From positions 124,001-188,000 of the forward strand of contig CBDBVC010000013.1 of NCBI GenBank assembly GCA_965212525.1: DNA of 64,000 bases. Direction: 5' to 3'. A program made the position numbers and the translations under genes. The DNA is from SZUA-38 sp965212525. GTDB lineage: Bacteria > Pseudomonadota > Gammaproteobacteria > Xanthomonadales > SZUA-38. How positions within the stretch are numbered: the stretch's first letter is position 1; each line of letters opens with the position of its first letter. The notes under the pieces were generated by a model, which saw only the letters and a list, made by a program, of their open reading frames with translations, did no database searches and was not told the DNA's origin. This document shows, piece after piece, positions 53,675 to 62,314 of this stretch.

Positions 53675-54404
53675 CATCTCCGCTATTCGAACAACTGTTG
53701 CCCGCAGAAGGGCTGGTCGCCTCGGCATCCTGATCAAACTCACCCAGTGTCTCGATGCGGTGACAGACCTGCTGACTCAGCAGGTCGATGAACAGCGTGC
53801 CCATACCGGGATAAAAACGGTGCTCGTCCACACTGGCCAGCACCAGCAGGCCTTTCTGCCGGGGACCGCAGAATGAACAGAGGGCTGCCGAGCGAATCGT
53901 ATCGGCTTCGTCACCGAACAGGAACTCCAGCCTGTCCCTGCGCATGCGCCCGCACATGGTGATTTCCTTCTCGAACAGATCGGTGAACAGGTCTGCCCCG
54001 GACGGATCCAGCTCTGACAGGTGCGGACTGATCTGCCGTGTGCTGTAGACAGCAACGCGGTCACAGGAGAATCCTGAATTCAGTGAATCGATCAGTGTGG
54101 ACAGGTAGTCGTCAAGCTCTGTGCATTCAAGCAGACGCAGATACAGACCATGCAGCCGCCTGAGAACGGATTCATTGTCGGCAGCATTCTGGTGATACTC
54201 GTCAATCTGCGATTGAAGGCCACGGTTCTTGTCCTGCAGTACCTGCACCTGCCGTTCGATCAGTGATGCGCCACCTGCACCGTGAGGAATACTGATCACG
54301 TCAAGAAGATCAGGATGTTTCAGAAGGAAGTCCGTGTTGTGGCCCAGGTATTCGGCAACCTGTTCCTCGGTAAGCTCGGACCGTAGCGGTGATTCAGCAT
54401 TCAT
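53658..54404 (-). CDS. DUF484 family protein
   Basis: The start at 54404 is set by the ATGA overlap with the dapF stop (54403-54401). The 248-residue protein has LTEEQVAEYLGHNTDFLLKH (about 10-29), a coiled-coil segment (LIERQVQVLQDKNRGLQSQI), and a GAF-like domain (about 90-220) containing SAALCSFCGPRQKGLLVLAS. DUF484 proteins are found between dapF and xerC in many Gammaproteobacteria. They are uncharacterised, though the fold suggests ligand binding. The 3' end overlaps xerC. Confidence 0.88.
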   Translation of the reverse strand: MNAESPLRSELTEEQVAEYLGHNTDFLLKHPDLLDVISIPHGAGGASLIERQVQVLQDKNRGLQSQIDEYHQNAADNESVLRRLHGLYLRLLECTELDDYLSTLIDSLNSGFSCDRVAVYSTRQISPHLSELDPSGADLFTDLFEKEITMCGRMRRDRLEFLFGDEADTIRSAALCSFCGPRQKGLLVLASVDEHRFYPGMGTLFIDLLSQQVCHRIETLGEFDQDAEATSPSAGNSCSNSGDDAVNQ

Positions 54405-55242
54405 AAATGATACGTGCCCTGATATGCGTATTTGGCCTCTCCTGTCATCATAACGGCAGACCCGGCTTTGTGCCATTGAATTTCGAGGCAGCCACCAGGC
54501 AGCTCGACCTTGACCCGGGATGAAACCAGACCCCTTGTTCTGGCTGCCACCATCGCCGCACAGGCACCCGAGCCACAGGCCTGGGTTTCACCCACACCAC
54601 GCTCCCAGACCCGAAGCCTCATATGAGATCGATCAACGACCTGGGCAAAACCGATATTGCAACGCTCGGGAAATGCGCTGGCCCGCTCCAGCCCAGGCCC
54701 CAGTGATTGCACTGGTGCGGTGTCGACATCGTCAACAAACAGGACGGCATGGGGATTGCCCATCGACAGGACTGACAACTGGTGAGTACCGGACCCTGCC
54801 TCGATGCGATACTCGCCGCCTTCAGACCCGGCCATGACGGGGTATGCGGTCAGGTTCGAATACAGGCTCGCCCATGTTGACGCTCACCCGGTCGTCTGAT
54901 TGTGAGCTGACACGGATCTGCCCAGCCCTGGATTCAAGTGTCAGGTCGCGACGGTCCGTCCGCATGATGGTCCCACAGGTAGAGGGCAACGCAACGAACA
55001 CCGTTGCCACATTGCTGAACCTCGCTCCCATCGGCATTGAAGATGCGGTACTGCCAGTCACAGTCAGAACGGGTTGTCGGTTCGATCAGTAAGAGCTGGT
55101 CACAGCCGATGCCCCGACGCCGATCGGCCATCAGCTCAAGTGGTAACTGGTCTGGGTCAATGGTGCGGATCAGCCCGTCCAGGACAATGAAATCATTGCC
55201 CAGTCCGTGCATCTTGACAAAATCAATCGACTGCTCAGTCAC
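54401..55242 (-). pseudogene. dapF: Diaminopimelate epimerase with two apparent frameshifts
   Basis: Three frames together encode a complete DapF. Frame 1 (from GTG 55242) carries FVKMHGLGNDFIVLDG, GIGCDQLLLIEP and the first catalytic Cys in NADGSEVQQCGNGVRCVAL. Frame 2 carries RRDLTLESRAGQIR and VSVNMGEPVFEPDRIP. Frame 3 carries SMGNPHAVLFVDD, FPERCNIGFAQV and the second Cys in ETQACGSGACAA. Dropping one base near 54951-54960 and one G in GGGG 54839-54842 restores a 279-residue protein that aligns in length with E. coli DapF (274). DapF converts LL- to meso-diaminopimelate for lysine and peptidoglycan and is normally essential, so sequencing error is more likely than loss. The start overlaps the lptM stop (GTGACTGA), and its stop overlaps the DUF484 start. 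Confidence 0.85.
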
Positions 55243-55369
55243 GCGCCTGTTCGGCAGATGTCTTTTCACTGTCCCCGGAATCCCGGGTCAGGTCACCCTT
55301 GTTGCCACAGGCTGTGACCACTGCCATCAACAGAAGACAGAGGATGAATGGCTTTGTTCTCGGATTCAT
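55235..55369 (-). CDS. lptM: LptM (YifL)-type small outer-membrane lipoprotein
   Basis: A 44-residue frame from ATG 55369 encodes MNPRTKPFILCLLLMAVVTA followed by CGNKGDLTRD. It is a lipoprotein signal with lipobox VTAC (Cys21) and the C-G-x-K-G-x-L start that defines LptM/YifL proteins. In E. coli LptM stabilises the LptD-LptE lipopolysaccharide export machine. The mature tail here (SGDSEKTSAEQARD) is short and polar. Its position just before dapF, with an 8-base GTGACTGA overlap, matches the conserved gammaproteobacterial order and supports the call. Confidence 0.85.
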   Translation of the reverse strand: MNPRTKPFILCLLLMAVVTACGNKGDLTRDSGDSEKTSAEQARD

Positions 55370-55474
55370 GGTGCACTGATTTGATCAACAACAGGCGCCA
55401 GTCTAGCACAGACGACCCGGGTTCTGTTCACAGATCAGGTATACTTCAGGATCTGACAATTGAAATGGATTCAG

Positions 55475-56626
55475 ATGAACAAGATCATTGCCCTGCTGAC
55501 GGTCATGATGACCCTATCACTGCCTGGCCAGCTCAAGGCCGAAGAATACCCACTGGAAAGTCAGCAACTGGCATGGCGCATCCTCAAACCGCTGCCTGAA
55601 TCCGTGATCGAAACCATTGCAGTCAGTCAGCTCAGTGACAAGCAGAAACAGGATGAAGGGCAGCGCCAGTCTGCCATCCAGTCACTGTCCGATGACGTCG
55701 CCGGTATGGCCATGGATGATCTTTTCATGATCAGCGATTCAATCGCCTATTCCGAATACGACAGCAAGGCCAGGGCATTCATTCTCAATCCGGTGATTCC
55801 GGAAAACAACATGGCGGTCAAGAACCGGTTTTTCCCGAGCATTCAGTCTGGCCAGCTGCCGGGGTATTTCAACCTGCTGATCCCCAACTACACACTGGCA
55901 AATCAACTGCCGATGTCCGAACGCAAGGCACAGGCTCTGATTGACTCTCGCGCTGATCTGCCACGTCAGTTGAAGCGACGCTTTTATGTCGAAGTGTTTT
56001 TCCGACCGGTTGAATATCAGCAGGGAAGGTATATTCAGACCGTCATCGAACGTATCGATTTCTATGATCACAAGAACACACGAAACCTGATCACGACAGT
56101 GCGTGAGAAACGAAAACCAGCGAAGGTTATTTCATCCAGTCTGCTGGCTGAGGGCATCACTTCCAAGGCCATTCCCATTCACAATTTCACCATACTGGAC
56201 ATTCGCATGCTCGAGATTCTGAGCGAAGGCAACGACAGTCTGGGCGAGTGTGAGCGGATTGCAGATTCAGATTCCTACACAGGACACCGGCTGATCGAGT
56301 GCGAACGAGAGTTTTCACAGCGCAGCATCAGGATGTCGCGTTTGCTTCGCTACGTGGGCGGCCGCCTGGCCGATCTAGAAGTAACACTGCTGGATAACCC
56401 CGAGGAAAAGGCACTGCAGCGACTGATCTACGAAATGAAACGGGAATTCGGCCTTCCGGATGCCCGGGAAGGCAACCCAGAGTGGAGTTCACACGGCATC
56501 CAGTTCAGCTATTATCCTGAGCGGCTGTATGAGCCAGCCGAAGGCAAACCGTTTCTGCTCGTCACATCCAGTGTCAATCACGACAACGGCAAGCAAGTCG
56601 GCGAGAACAGCCAGGCCGAGCCATGA
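55475..56626 (+). CDS. Exported protein of unknown function
   Basis: The start at 55475 (MNKIIALLTVMMTLSLPGQ) gives a normal signal peptide ending near LKAEE (about 24). An upstream TTG at 55460 is less likely. The 383-residue product has a beta-rich middle (RRFYVEVFFRPVEYQQGRYI, VIERIDFYDHKNTRNL, TTVREKRKP) and helical flanks (ISDSIAYSEYDSKARAFIL; DNPEEKALQRLIYEMKREFG). No family is recognised with confidence. It lies 18 bp before the algZ-like sensor gene on the same strand and may be cotranscribed with it. Confidence 0.6.
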   Translation: MNKIIALLTVMMTLSLPGQLKAEEYPLESQQLAWRILKPLPESVIETIAVSQLSDKQKQDEGQRQSAIQSLSDDVAGMAMDDLFMISDSIAYSEYDSKARAFILNPVIPENNMAVKNRFFPSIQSGQLPGYFNLLIPNYTLANQLPMSERKAQALIDSRADLPRQLKRRFYVEVFFRPVEYQQGRYIQTVIERIDFYDHKNTRNLITTVREKRKPAKVISSSLLAEGITSKAIPIHNFTILDIRMLEILSEGNDSLGECERIADSDSYTGHRLIECEREFSQRSIRMSRLLRYVGGRLADLEVTLLDNPEEKALQRLIYEMKREFGLPDAREGNPEWSSHGIQFSYYPERLYEPAEGKPFLLVTSSVNHDNGKQVGENSQAEP

Positions 56627-56644
56627 CATGACTGGCATGCCGTC

Positions 56645-57691
56645 ATGACAGATCAGAACGGGCAGACCTGGATTCCGGAGTTCTGCCGGTTGCCAACACT
56701 GTTTTCGCTGATGGTGATCTGCGAACTGGTTGTCGTTCTGCTCGAACTGGGCTATGCCCGATCACTGGTCAGTTTCATCGACCAGCTGAGCATCTCCAGC
56801 CTGTTTGTGCAATGGCTGGCCCTGCTGATCGCCGTCACCATGTGTGGCCTGCGTGATCCCCTGTCCCGACTGCCACTGCCACTGGCCATGACGATTGCTT
56901 TCCTGCTCATACTCAGCCTGACCGCGTCACTCACCTGGGCGGCCGTGAATTACGCCGGGCTGGTTGGTTTCGACACGGTGGGCCCAGTGGAGCCCTGGGT
57001 CACCATCGGCAGAAATGTACTGATAGCCGCGCTGGTAACGCTGGCTGCCGGTCGCTACTTTTATATTCAGCACCGCTGGAAGCAGCAGGTTGAATCACTT
57101 GCCCGTGCCGAAGTCAGAACCCTGCAGGCCAGAATCAGGCCGCATTTTCTGTTCAACAGCATGAACACCATTGCCAGCCTGGTTCACAGCAAGCCAGATG
57201 TGGCCGAAGCCTGCATCGAAAATCTGTCCGAGCTGTTCAGGGCTGCTCTCAATTCGCTGGACAAGACCAACACGCTGTCTACCGAGATGTCGCTGTGCCG
57301 ACAGTATCTCGATATCGAATCCCTGCGCCTGGGAGAACGACTGGTGGTGGACTGGCAGGTCGATGAACCGCTGCCCGACATCCAGTTGCCACCGCTGACG
57401 ATACAGCCGCTGTTCGAAAATGCCATCTATCACGGCATCAGCCAGCTGGCGCATCCGGGAAAAGTCAGCGTTCATGGCAAAGAGGTTGACGGGCACTGGG
57501 AACTCTGTCTCAAAAACCCGGTTCCCTCATCCAGTGTCACTGATCACAACCCGGGCCACCAGCTGGCCATCGAGAACATCCGGCAGCGCCTGTCGCATCT
57601 GTTCGATGGCGCCTCACTTCACATGCAATTGCTCGATGATGAATTTACAGCCACAATGAGGCTACCGCTGAACAAGCATCATCTGACATGA
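56645..57691 (+). CDS. algZ: LytS/AlgZ (FimS)-type sensor histidine kinase
   Basis: The 348-residue protein has four to five membrane helices in the first 145 residues. A kinase domain of the His_kinase/LytS type follows: LQARIRPHFLFNSMNTIASL with His167, ENLSELFRAALN, and an ATP-binding end, LTIQPLFENAIYHGI with GHQLAIENIRQRL. This differs from ordinary HisKA kinases. The response regulator gene starts within its stop codon (ATGA at 57688-57691). AlgZ/AlgR pairs control alginate and type IV pili in Pseudomonas; targets here are unknown. Confidence 0.85.
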   Translation: MTDQNGQTWIPEFCRLPTLFSLMVICELVVVLLELGYARSLVSFIDQLSISSLFVQWLALLIAVTMCGLRDPLSRLPLPLAMTIAFLLILSLTASLTWAAVNYAGLVGFDTVGPVEPWVTIGRNVLIAALVTLAAGRYFYIQHRWKQQVESLARAEVRTLQARIRPHFLFNSMNTIASLVHSKPDVAEACIENLSELFRAALNSLDKTNTLSTEMSLCRQYLDIESLRLGERLVVDWQVDEPLPDIQLPPLTIQPLFENAIYHGISQLAHPGKVSVHGKEVDGHWELCLKNPVPSSSVTDHNPGHQLAIENIRQRLSHLFDGASLHMQLLDDEFTATMRLPLNKHHLT

Positions 57692-58419
57692 ATCCAGCGC
57701 TGAATACATTGATTGTTGATGACGAACCCCTGGCAAGGGAGCGTCTGGCACGGTTACTGCAACGACAGTCCACACCCGTTGCCGGCGAAGCTGCTAATGG
57801 TCTTGAAGCACTGAAACTGATCGACACGATCAAACCCGCTGTGGTACTGCTGGATGTGCAGATGCCCGTCATGGATGGATTTGAGACTGCACGGCATATC
57901 AGCAGGCTGGATCAACCACCGGCCATCGTCTTCTGTACCGCGTATGATCAGTATGCGCTGGATGCCTTTGATGCGGCGGCGGTCGATTATCTGGTCAAGC
58001 CGGTCAAGCCGGAACGGCTGGCACAGGCCTACGAAAAACTGCAACGTTATCAGCCCGGCCGGGTTGAGCAGTTCAGTACCGACCGTCATCGGGCGCATCT
58101 GTGTGCACGCATGGGGGGAAACATCGAGCTGATCGCGGTTGAGTCGATTCATTATTGCCGTGCCGAACACAAGTACGTCACTGTGGTTCACGCCGACGGG
58201 GAGTCTCTTATCGAGGATTCACTGATCGCGCTGGAACAGGAGTTCGAAGCCTATTTCGTACGCATACATCGCAACACGCTGGTGGCCCGAAACCAGATTC
58301 GGGCGCTTGAGAAAAACAGTGCGCAGCAGATCATGCTGAGACTGAAAGACAGCGATGCGACACTGGAGATCAGCCGCCGCAATCTGCCACCGGTTCGCAA
58401 ACTCCTGAAACAGCTCTGA
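57688..58419 (+). CDS. algR: LytTR-family response regulator (AlgR-like)
   Basis: The 243-residue protein has a receiver domain (LIVDDEPLARERL, phospho-acceptor Asp56 in VVLLDVQMPVMDG, CTAYDQYALDAF, YLVKPVKPERL). A C-terminal LytTR DNA-binding domain (about 140-243) follows, with IELIAVESIHYCRAEHKYVT, RIHRNTLVARNQIRAL and LEISRRNLPPVRKLL. It is the partner of the preceding sensor, and the two genes overlap by 4 bases. LytTR regulators bind paired direct repeats upstream of targets. Confidence 0.88.
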   Translation: MNPALNTLIVDDEPLARERLARLLQRQSTPVAGEAANGLEALKLIDTIKPAVVLLDVQMPVMDGFETARHISRLDQPPAIVFCTAYDQYALDAFDAAAVDYLVKPVKPERLAQAYEKLQRYQPGRVEQFSTDRHRAHLCARMGGNIELIAVESIHYCRAEHKYVTVVHADGESLIEDSLIALEQEFEAYFVRIHRNTLVARNQIRALEKNSAQQIMLRLKDSDATLEISRRNLPPVRKLLKQL

Positions 58420-58487
58420 AAGTCCATTTGATCTGAGTCTGCGGGTCGAATATAGTCTCCTCCTTGCCTGTTTCGGGGATAAAAATC

Positions 58488-58982
58488 ATGAAAAAACGGT
58501 CTGTGTTTTTCCTCTCGCTGATCGTCGGATCCGCCTTGTACTTTCTGTCGCTGCATGCCAGTGATCATACGGTCGAAACAAATCAGTCGACCAATGAAGA
58601 ATACGACGCTGTACTTGCCACAAAAGTTGGTGCCGATGACTATGGCATGCGTCAATACGTAATGGCCTTTCTCAAGTCCGGACCCAACCGTCCGGAAGAT
58701 CCAGAGGAAACCGCCAGACTGCAGGCAGCTCACATGCAGAACATCGGCCGCATGGCCGAAGAAGGGAAGCTGGTACTGGCTGGCCCCTTCATGGATGATG
58801 GCGATATTCGTGGCATCTATATCTTCGCTGTCGACAACCTCGAGGAGGCGCGTGCGCTGACCGAAACCGATCCTGCCATTCAGGCCGGTTCACTCATCAT
58901 GGAGCTGAAGCCCTGGTATGGCTCGGCTGCCGTGATGCAGATCAACGAGATACACAACAAGGTTGCCAGACAGCATCCCTGA
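58488..58982 (+). CDS. Exported YCII-related domain protein
   Basis: The start at 58488 (MKKRSVFFLSLIVGSALYFL) follows GGGGATAAAAATC and opens with a signal peptide or anchor. The 164-residue product contains a YciI-like ferredoxin-fold domain (about 52-140): MRQYVMAFLKSGPNRP, ARLQAAHMQNIGRMAEEGKL, VLAGPFMDDGDIRGIYIF and ARALTETDPAIQAGSLIMEL. This includes the His and Asp typical of YciI. Ordinary YciI proteins are cytoplasmic, so an exported version is less common. The activity is unknown. It lies 18 bp before putA and may share its transcript. Confidence 0.75.
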   Translation: MKKRSVFFLSLIVGSALYFLSLHASDHTVETNQSTNEEYDAVLATKVGADDYGMRQYVMAFLKSGPNRPEDPEETARLQAAHMQNIGRMAEEGKLVLAGPFMDDGDIRGIYIFAVDNLEEARALTETDPAIQAGSLIMELKPWYGSAAVMQINEIHNKVARQHP

Positions 58983-59000
58983 CGACCGGACGGAACAATC

Positions 59001-62000
59001 ATGAGCAATAATCCGCAGATGGTGCTTGATCAGACCGACGGCACCACCCCCTTCAGCCAGGCCATGAGTGATGCCTGGTTCGCTGACGAAAGTGAACACC
59101 TTGCCACGCTGTACAAGGGACTGCAGCTTTCGGAAAAACAGCAACAGGACATCGTTGCCATGGCCACTTCTCTGGTGACACGTGTTCGTGCAAAACAGTC
59201 TGAACAGGGCGGCCTGGATGCGTTCATGCAGCAGTATGACCTCTCTTCCGAGGAAGGTATCCTGCTGATGTGTCTGGCAGAAGCCCTGCTCAGAATCCCG
59301 GATGCCGACACCGCCGACAAGCTGATCGCTGACAAGCTGGGGGATGCCGATTTCGAATCGCATCTGGGAAAAAGCGACTCACTGTTTGTGAATGCATCGA
59401 CCTGGGGGCTGATGCTGACCGGCCAGCTGGTAACGATCTCGGAAAACCGGCTGCTCAGGGGCCTGAAGAAACTGCTGACACGCAGCGGTGAACCGGTGAT
59501 ACGACAGGCCATGCGATCGGCCATGCGCGTGATGGGGCATCAGTACGTGCTCGGTCGAACCATTGAAGAAGCGCTGAAGAAATCGAACACGAAGGAGATG
59601 CGGCACTACCGGTTCTCTTACGACATGCTGGGTGAAGCCGCACTGACTGCCGACGATGCCAGCCGCTATCACAAGGCTTATCTGGCTGCGATTGGCAGCA
59701 TGTCGGCGCATGTCAGGAAAGACATGCACGCCTCGCCTTCGATCTCCATCAAGCTGTCTGCATTGCACCCGCGATATGAAATCGGCAAGCGCCAGCGTGT
59801 CTTGTCCGAACTCACGCCCCGAATCCTCGAGCTTGCACTGGCCGCGCGCAACAGTGGTGTTGCCGTCACCATCGATGCCGAAGAGGCCGATCGTCTGCAA
59901 TTATCTCTGGAGCTGTTCACGGCGGTGTTCGAGAACCCGGCACTGTCTGGCTGGAACGGCATGGGCCTGGTGGTGCAGGCCTATCAGAAACGGGCACCCG
60001 TGGTGATTCGTTATCTCGCCGATCTGGCACGCAGGCATGGACGCTCGATTCCAGTCCGCCTGGTCAAGGGTGCCTACTGGGATACCGAGATCAAGCATGC
60101 CCAGGTCGAGGGCCTGCCCGGTTTTCCCGTGTTCACCCGCAAGGCCAACACCGATGTTTCCTATCAGTACTGCGCCAGGCTGCTGCTGGCCGAACCGGAC
60201 TGCTTCTATCCGCAATTTGCCACGCATAATGCGCAGACCGTTGCCGCGATCCACCAGTTCGCATCCGAAGGCCAGCCGTTTGAATTTCAGCGTCTCCATG
60301 GCATGGGTGAAGAGCTGTATGACGAAATCGTCAGTCAGGACGACAGTATCATCCCGTGCCGCGTCTATGCACCGGTGGGTTCACACGAAGACCTGTTGCC
60401 CTACCTGGTCAGGCGACTGCTTGAAAACGGCGCCAACACCTCGTTCGTCAACCGCATAGTCGATAATGAGCTGCCCATATCCGAAATTGTTCAGGACCCG
60501 ATTGAGCTGAGCCAGCACTACAGCAGCAAGCCCCACCCCGGTATCCGCCAGCCGGCTGATCTCTATCGAAGACAGAGCCAGGAGAACCCGGAGGCTGACT
60601 CCGGCCGGACAAATTCACAGGGTGCCAATCTGGCCGACGAGATCGAACTTGCCAGACTCAAGCAGGCACTGGAAAAGGCATTGCAGGAACCGTGCCGCAT
60701 CAGTGCCCGCGTCAGCGACATGACTGGACGCAACCGCTTCAAGCCGGACAAGCAGGCCAAATGGCTCGACATCACCAACCCGGCCAACAGGAACCAGGTT
60801 GTGGGCCAGTGGCTGCCGGTAGACGATGCTCAGGTCAGACAGGCGCTCGATACCGCTCGCGACTATTTCCCGCAATGGTCGATGACATCAGTTGATCATC
60901 GCGCCGACTGTCTCGAGCGCGCTGCCGATTTGCTGGAGCAGCACCGTGATGAACTGATGGCACTGCTGATCAGTGAAGCCGGCAAGACGCTACCCGATGC
61001 CGTGGCGGAAATTCGCGAGGCTGTCGATTTCTGCCGCTACTATGCAAGACAGGCAACATTGCTGATGGCCGAACCACAGGCATTTCCCGGCCCGTCAGCC
61101 GAATCGAACAGCATGACACTGCACGGCAAGGGTCCGTTTGTCTGCATCAGTCCGTGGAACTTCCCTCTGGCCATCTTCCTCGGACAGGTAGCCGCCGCGC
61201 TGGTGGCAGGCAATACTGTGCTGGCCAAGCCGGCTGAGCAGACCGCTGCGGTTGCTGACCGCGCGACTGCACTGATGCACGAGGCAGGAATCCCGCTGCA
61301 GGCATTACAGTGTCTGCCGGGTGACGGTGCTCGCGTCGGAGCCGCCCTGGTTGGCGACCCGGCAATTGCCGGCGTAGCATTCACCGGATCCACGGCAACG
61401 GCCCATCTGATCAACCGGACACTGGCCGGTCGTGACGGCCCGATCGCAACACTGATTGCTGAAACCGGTGGCATGAATGCCATGATCGCTGACAGCTCCT
61501 GTCTGCCGGAACAGCTGGTGAATGATGTGATCAGTTCGGCGTTTCATTCTGCTGGACAACGCTGTTCTGCCATGCGAATTCTCTACATTCAGGAAGATAT
61601 TGCCGACAAGGTCATCACCATGCTGGCTGGCGCCATGGACGAATTGTCGGTCGGCAACCCGGCTATGGTGTCCACCGATGTAGGGCCGGTTATCGACGAC
61701 GATGCACTGGCTGCCCTCAGTGATCATTGCAGGCGACTGGACGAACTGGCTGCGGCCGGCAGTGGTGTTAAGGTGATCCGTAAACTGGCGCTTGATGAAA
61801 CGACCGGACACGGCAGTTTTCTGCCACCGGTGGCCTATGAACTGGACTCCCAGTCACTGCTCGACAAGGAAGTGTTCGGCCCGGTACTTCATGTCATACG
61901 CTACCGGGCACGCGATATTGATGAGGTGCTGCAACAGATCAACGGCACCGGGTACGGGCTGACCCTGGGCGTGCATTCACGCATTGAATCCTTTGCCGAA

Positions 62001-62228
62001 CAAATCGCGAAACGTGCACGAGTCGGTAATGTTTATGTCAACCGCAACATGGTCGGCGCCGTGGTGGGCGTGCAGCCTTTCGGTGGCGAGGGCCTGTCCG
62101 GAACCGGGCCCAAGGCAGGTGGTCCCCACTACCTGCTGCGCTTGGTCAACGAGCGTACGCTGACCATCAATACAGCAGCAGTGGGTGGCAACGCCGATCT
62201 GCTTGCACTGGAACAGACACGGGAATAA
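59001..62228 (+). CDS. putA: Bifunctional proline dehydrogenase / glutamate-semialdehyde dehydrogenase PutA
   Basis: The 1075-residue protein has a proline dehydrogenase barrel (about 185-510): YRFSYDMLGEAALTADDASRY, SIKLSALHPRYE, RLVKGAYWDTEIKHAQ, FATHNAQTVAAI and LHGMGEELY. The P5C dehydrogenase part runs from about 585 to 1060: CISPWNFPLAIFLGQ, AETGGMNAMIADSS, the catalytic Cys in SAGQRCSAMRIL, and KEVFGPVLHVIRY. It oxidises proline to glutamate, passing electrons to quinone and NAD. There is no N-terminal ribbon-helix-helix, so it should not repress its own gene as E. coli PutA does. No C-terminal extension domain is obvious. Confidence 0.95.
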   Translation: MSNNPQMVLDQTDGTTPFSQAMSDAWFADESEHLATLYKGLQLSEKQQQDIVAMATSLVTRVRAKQSEQGGLDAFMQQYDLSSEEGILLMCLAEALLRIPDADTADKLIADKLGDADFESHLGKSDSLFVNASTWGLMLTGQLVTISENRLLRGLKKLLTRSGEPVIRQAMRSAMRVMGHQYVLGRTIEEALKKSNTKEMRHYRFSYDMLGEAALTADDASRYHKAYLAAIGSMSAHVRKDMHASPSISIKLSALHPRYEIGKRQRVLSELTPRILELALAARNSGVAVTIDAEEADRLQLSLELFTAVFENPALSGWNGMGLVVQAYQKRAPVVIRYLADLARRHGRSIPVRLVKGAYWDTEIKHAQVEGLPGFPVFTRKANTDVSYQYCARLLLAEPDCFYPQFATHNAQTVAAIHQFASEGQPFEFQRLHGMGEELYDEIVSQDDSIIPCRVYAPVGSHEDLLPYLVRRLLENGANTSFVNRIVDNELPISEIVQDPIELSQHYSSKPHPGIRQPADLYRRQSQENPEADSGRTNSQGANLADEIELARLKQALEKALQEPCRISARVSDMTGRNRFKPDKQAKWLDITNPANRNQVVGQWLPVDDAQVRQALDTARDYFPQWSMTSVDHRADCLERAADLLEQHRDELMALLISEAGKTLPDAVAEIREAVDFCRYYARQATLLMAEPQAFPGPSAESNSMTLHGKGPFVCISPWNFPLAIFLGQVAAALVAGNTVLAKPAEQTAAVADRATALMHEAGIPLQALQCLPGDGARVGAALVGDPAIAGVAFTGSTATAHLINRTLAGRDGPIATLIAETGGMNAMIADSSCLPEQLVNDVISSAFHSAGQRCSAMRILYIQEDIADKVITMLAGAMDELSVGNPAMVSTDVGPVIDDDALAALSDHCRRLDELAAAGSGVKVIRKLALDETTGHGSFLPPVAYELDSQSLLDKEVFGPVLHVIRYRARDIDEVLQQINGTGYGLTLGVHSRIESFAEQIAKRARVGNVYVNRNMVGAVVGVQPFGGEGLSGTGPKAGGPHYLLRLVNERTLTINTAAVGGNADLLALEQTRE

Positions 62229-62263
62229 TGCTGTGGACGTGTGCTGTCATCTGAACCGCCATC

Positions 62264-62289
62264 GCCTGAACGGGTCAAACCGCTCAGGC
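62264..62289 (+). terminator. Stem-loop between putA and gspA
   Basis: GCCTGA-a-CGG pairs with CCG-c-TCAGGC around GTCAAA, 36 bases after the putA stop. No U-tract follows, so termination is uncertain. It could also lie in the gspA leader. Confidence 0.45.
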
Positions 62290-62314
62290 AATGCGCCGCG
62301 ACAGGACTAGTCAC

